A stretch of 6,515 nucleotides of DNA. Origin: Candidatus Poribacteria bacterium (GTDB taxonomy: Bacteria; Poribacteria; WGA-4E; WGA-3G). Of the stretch, positions 6,115 to 6,515 are shown one piece after another. Numbering within the stretch: position 1 is the first letter of the stretch; the number at the start of each line of letters is the position of its first letter. The notes under the pieces were generated by a model. It made no database searches. It worked only from the letters and a program-made list of their open reading frames with translations, and was not told where the DNA came from. Location of the stretch: positions 1-6,515 of the forward strand of contig VYFM01000474.1 in NCBI GenBank assembly GCA_009842375.1, given 5' to 3'. The position numbers and the translations under genes were made by a program.

Positions 6115-6515
6115 TTACTTTAATTGTATTAATGAGTCACGGACCTTATTTGGATCAATAGAATATTTCTTTACTAAATCCTTTATAAGAGATAACGCGT
6201 ATGGAGCTGTATAGGGTGAAAGTATTATTTGATCTATTAACGTGTCTATCTTAATATTCACAGGGAAGGTTGATGGCACCCAACGATATTTTTCATTATC
6301 ATTCGTAGAATCGGTTATAAACATTTCTGTTCCGCGTCTACGAAATCCGCCCATTCTGGGGTCAGGATTTCCATGAAATCCCCATCTATGGTCAAAAAAC
6401 GGAATATCCGTTAAATATGTTTTACCGATTATTGATTTTGTTGCATATTTGTAAGATATTACTATTCGCACTTCGTCTTCAGTCCCATACAAATCTTGCT
6501 TGTGAAATATTGGTT
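6115..6515 (-). CDS. Hypothetical protein, C-terminal 132 residues; DUF2971-like C-terminal end
   Basis: The frame is open to the window edge, so this is the end of a longer gene. A TTG at 6490-6492 is unlikely to be the start because coding continues upstream as PIFHKQD. The visible part has EDEVRIVISYKY near its beginning, a long polar stretch with a Gly/Arg-rich piece (DPRMGGFRRRG), and then KIDTLIDQIILSPYTAPYAL followed by LIKDLVKKYSIDPNKVRDSL. The pairing of an 'E-x-E-(V/C)-R-(I/L)-V' segment with a terminal 'LI-x2-I-hydrophobic-x-P-x2-AP-x8-(V/L)-x3-KY' segment resembles the end of DUF2971 proteins, a family of unknown function often seen near phage and defence genes. That match is from memory and is tentative. 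There are no membrane segments and no catalytic motif I recognise. It lies 63 bases ahead of hsdS in the same direction and could be a passenger gene of the R-M operon. Confidence 0.6.
   Translation of the reverse strand, partial: PIFHKQDLYGTEDEVRIVISYKYATKSIIGKTYLTDIPFFDHRWGFHGNPDPRMGGFRRRGTEMFITDSTNDNEKYRWVPSTFPVNIKIDTLIDQIILSPYTAPYALSLIKDLVKKYSIDPNKVRDSLIQLK

Overview
All five protein-coding genes in this window lie on the minus strand and are read from high to low coordinates. The window looks like an accessory block of a Gram-negative-type bacterial chromosome: a type I restriction-modification (R-M) locus followed closely by a polar amino-acid ABC transporter operon. The DNA is AT-leaning. 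The AapQ/AapM-type permeases need a periplasmic binding protein, which fits a double-membrane bacterium. I cannot place the lineage from sequence alone.

In transcription order: (1) 6515-6115 is the C-terminal part of a gene whose 5' end lies outside the window. It is hypothetical, with a resemblance to the C-terminal end of DUF2971-type proteins. (2) 6051-4714 is hsdS, the DNA-recognition subunit of a type I R-M enzyme. (3) 4710-1741 is hsdR, the complete restriction and translocation subunit, which starts 3 bases after the hsdS stop. (4) 1704-490 is a complete aapQ-like permease gene, starting 36 bases after the hsdR stop. (5) 431-1 is the start of an aapM-like permease gene cut by the window edge. 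No hsdM methyltransferase gene and no aapJ-like binding-protein gene is present; hsdM would be expected upstream of 6515.

HsdS and HsdR would work with an unseen HsdM. HsdS picks the target, HsdM methylates adenines in it, and HsdR cuts unmodified DNA after ATP-driven translocation. The two permeases would form the membrane channel of a glutamate/glutamine/aspartate/histidine-type uptake system with an unseen ATPase (AapP-like) and binding protein.

The outstanding observation is in hsdS. Its two half-proteins are an ungapped tandem repeat with a period of exactly 219 codons (657 bp). Identity is about 80% overall by hand count and about 96% over the core of the target recognition domains. 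Ordinary HsdS proteins have two unrelated recognition domains and read asymmetric bipartite targets; this one should read a (near-)palindromic bipartite target. The divergence lies in the normally conserved helical and boundary regions rather than in the recognition core, which points to recent copying of one recognition domain into the other slot. Secondary observations are the unidentified gene just ahead of hsdS and the close abutment of hsdR to a transporter operon that lacks its usual first gene.
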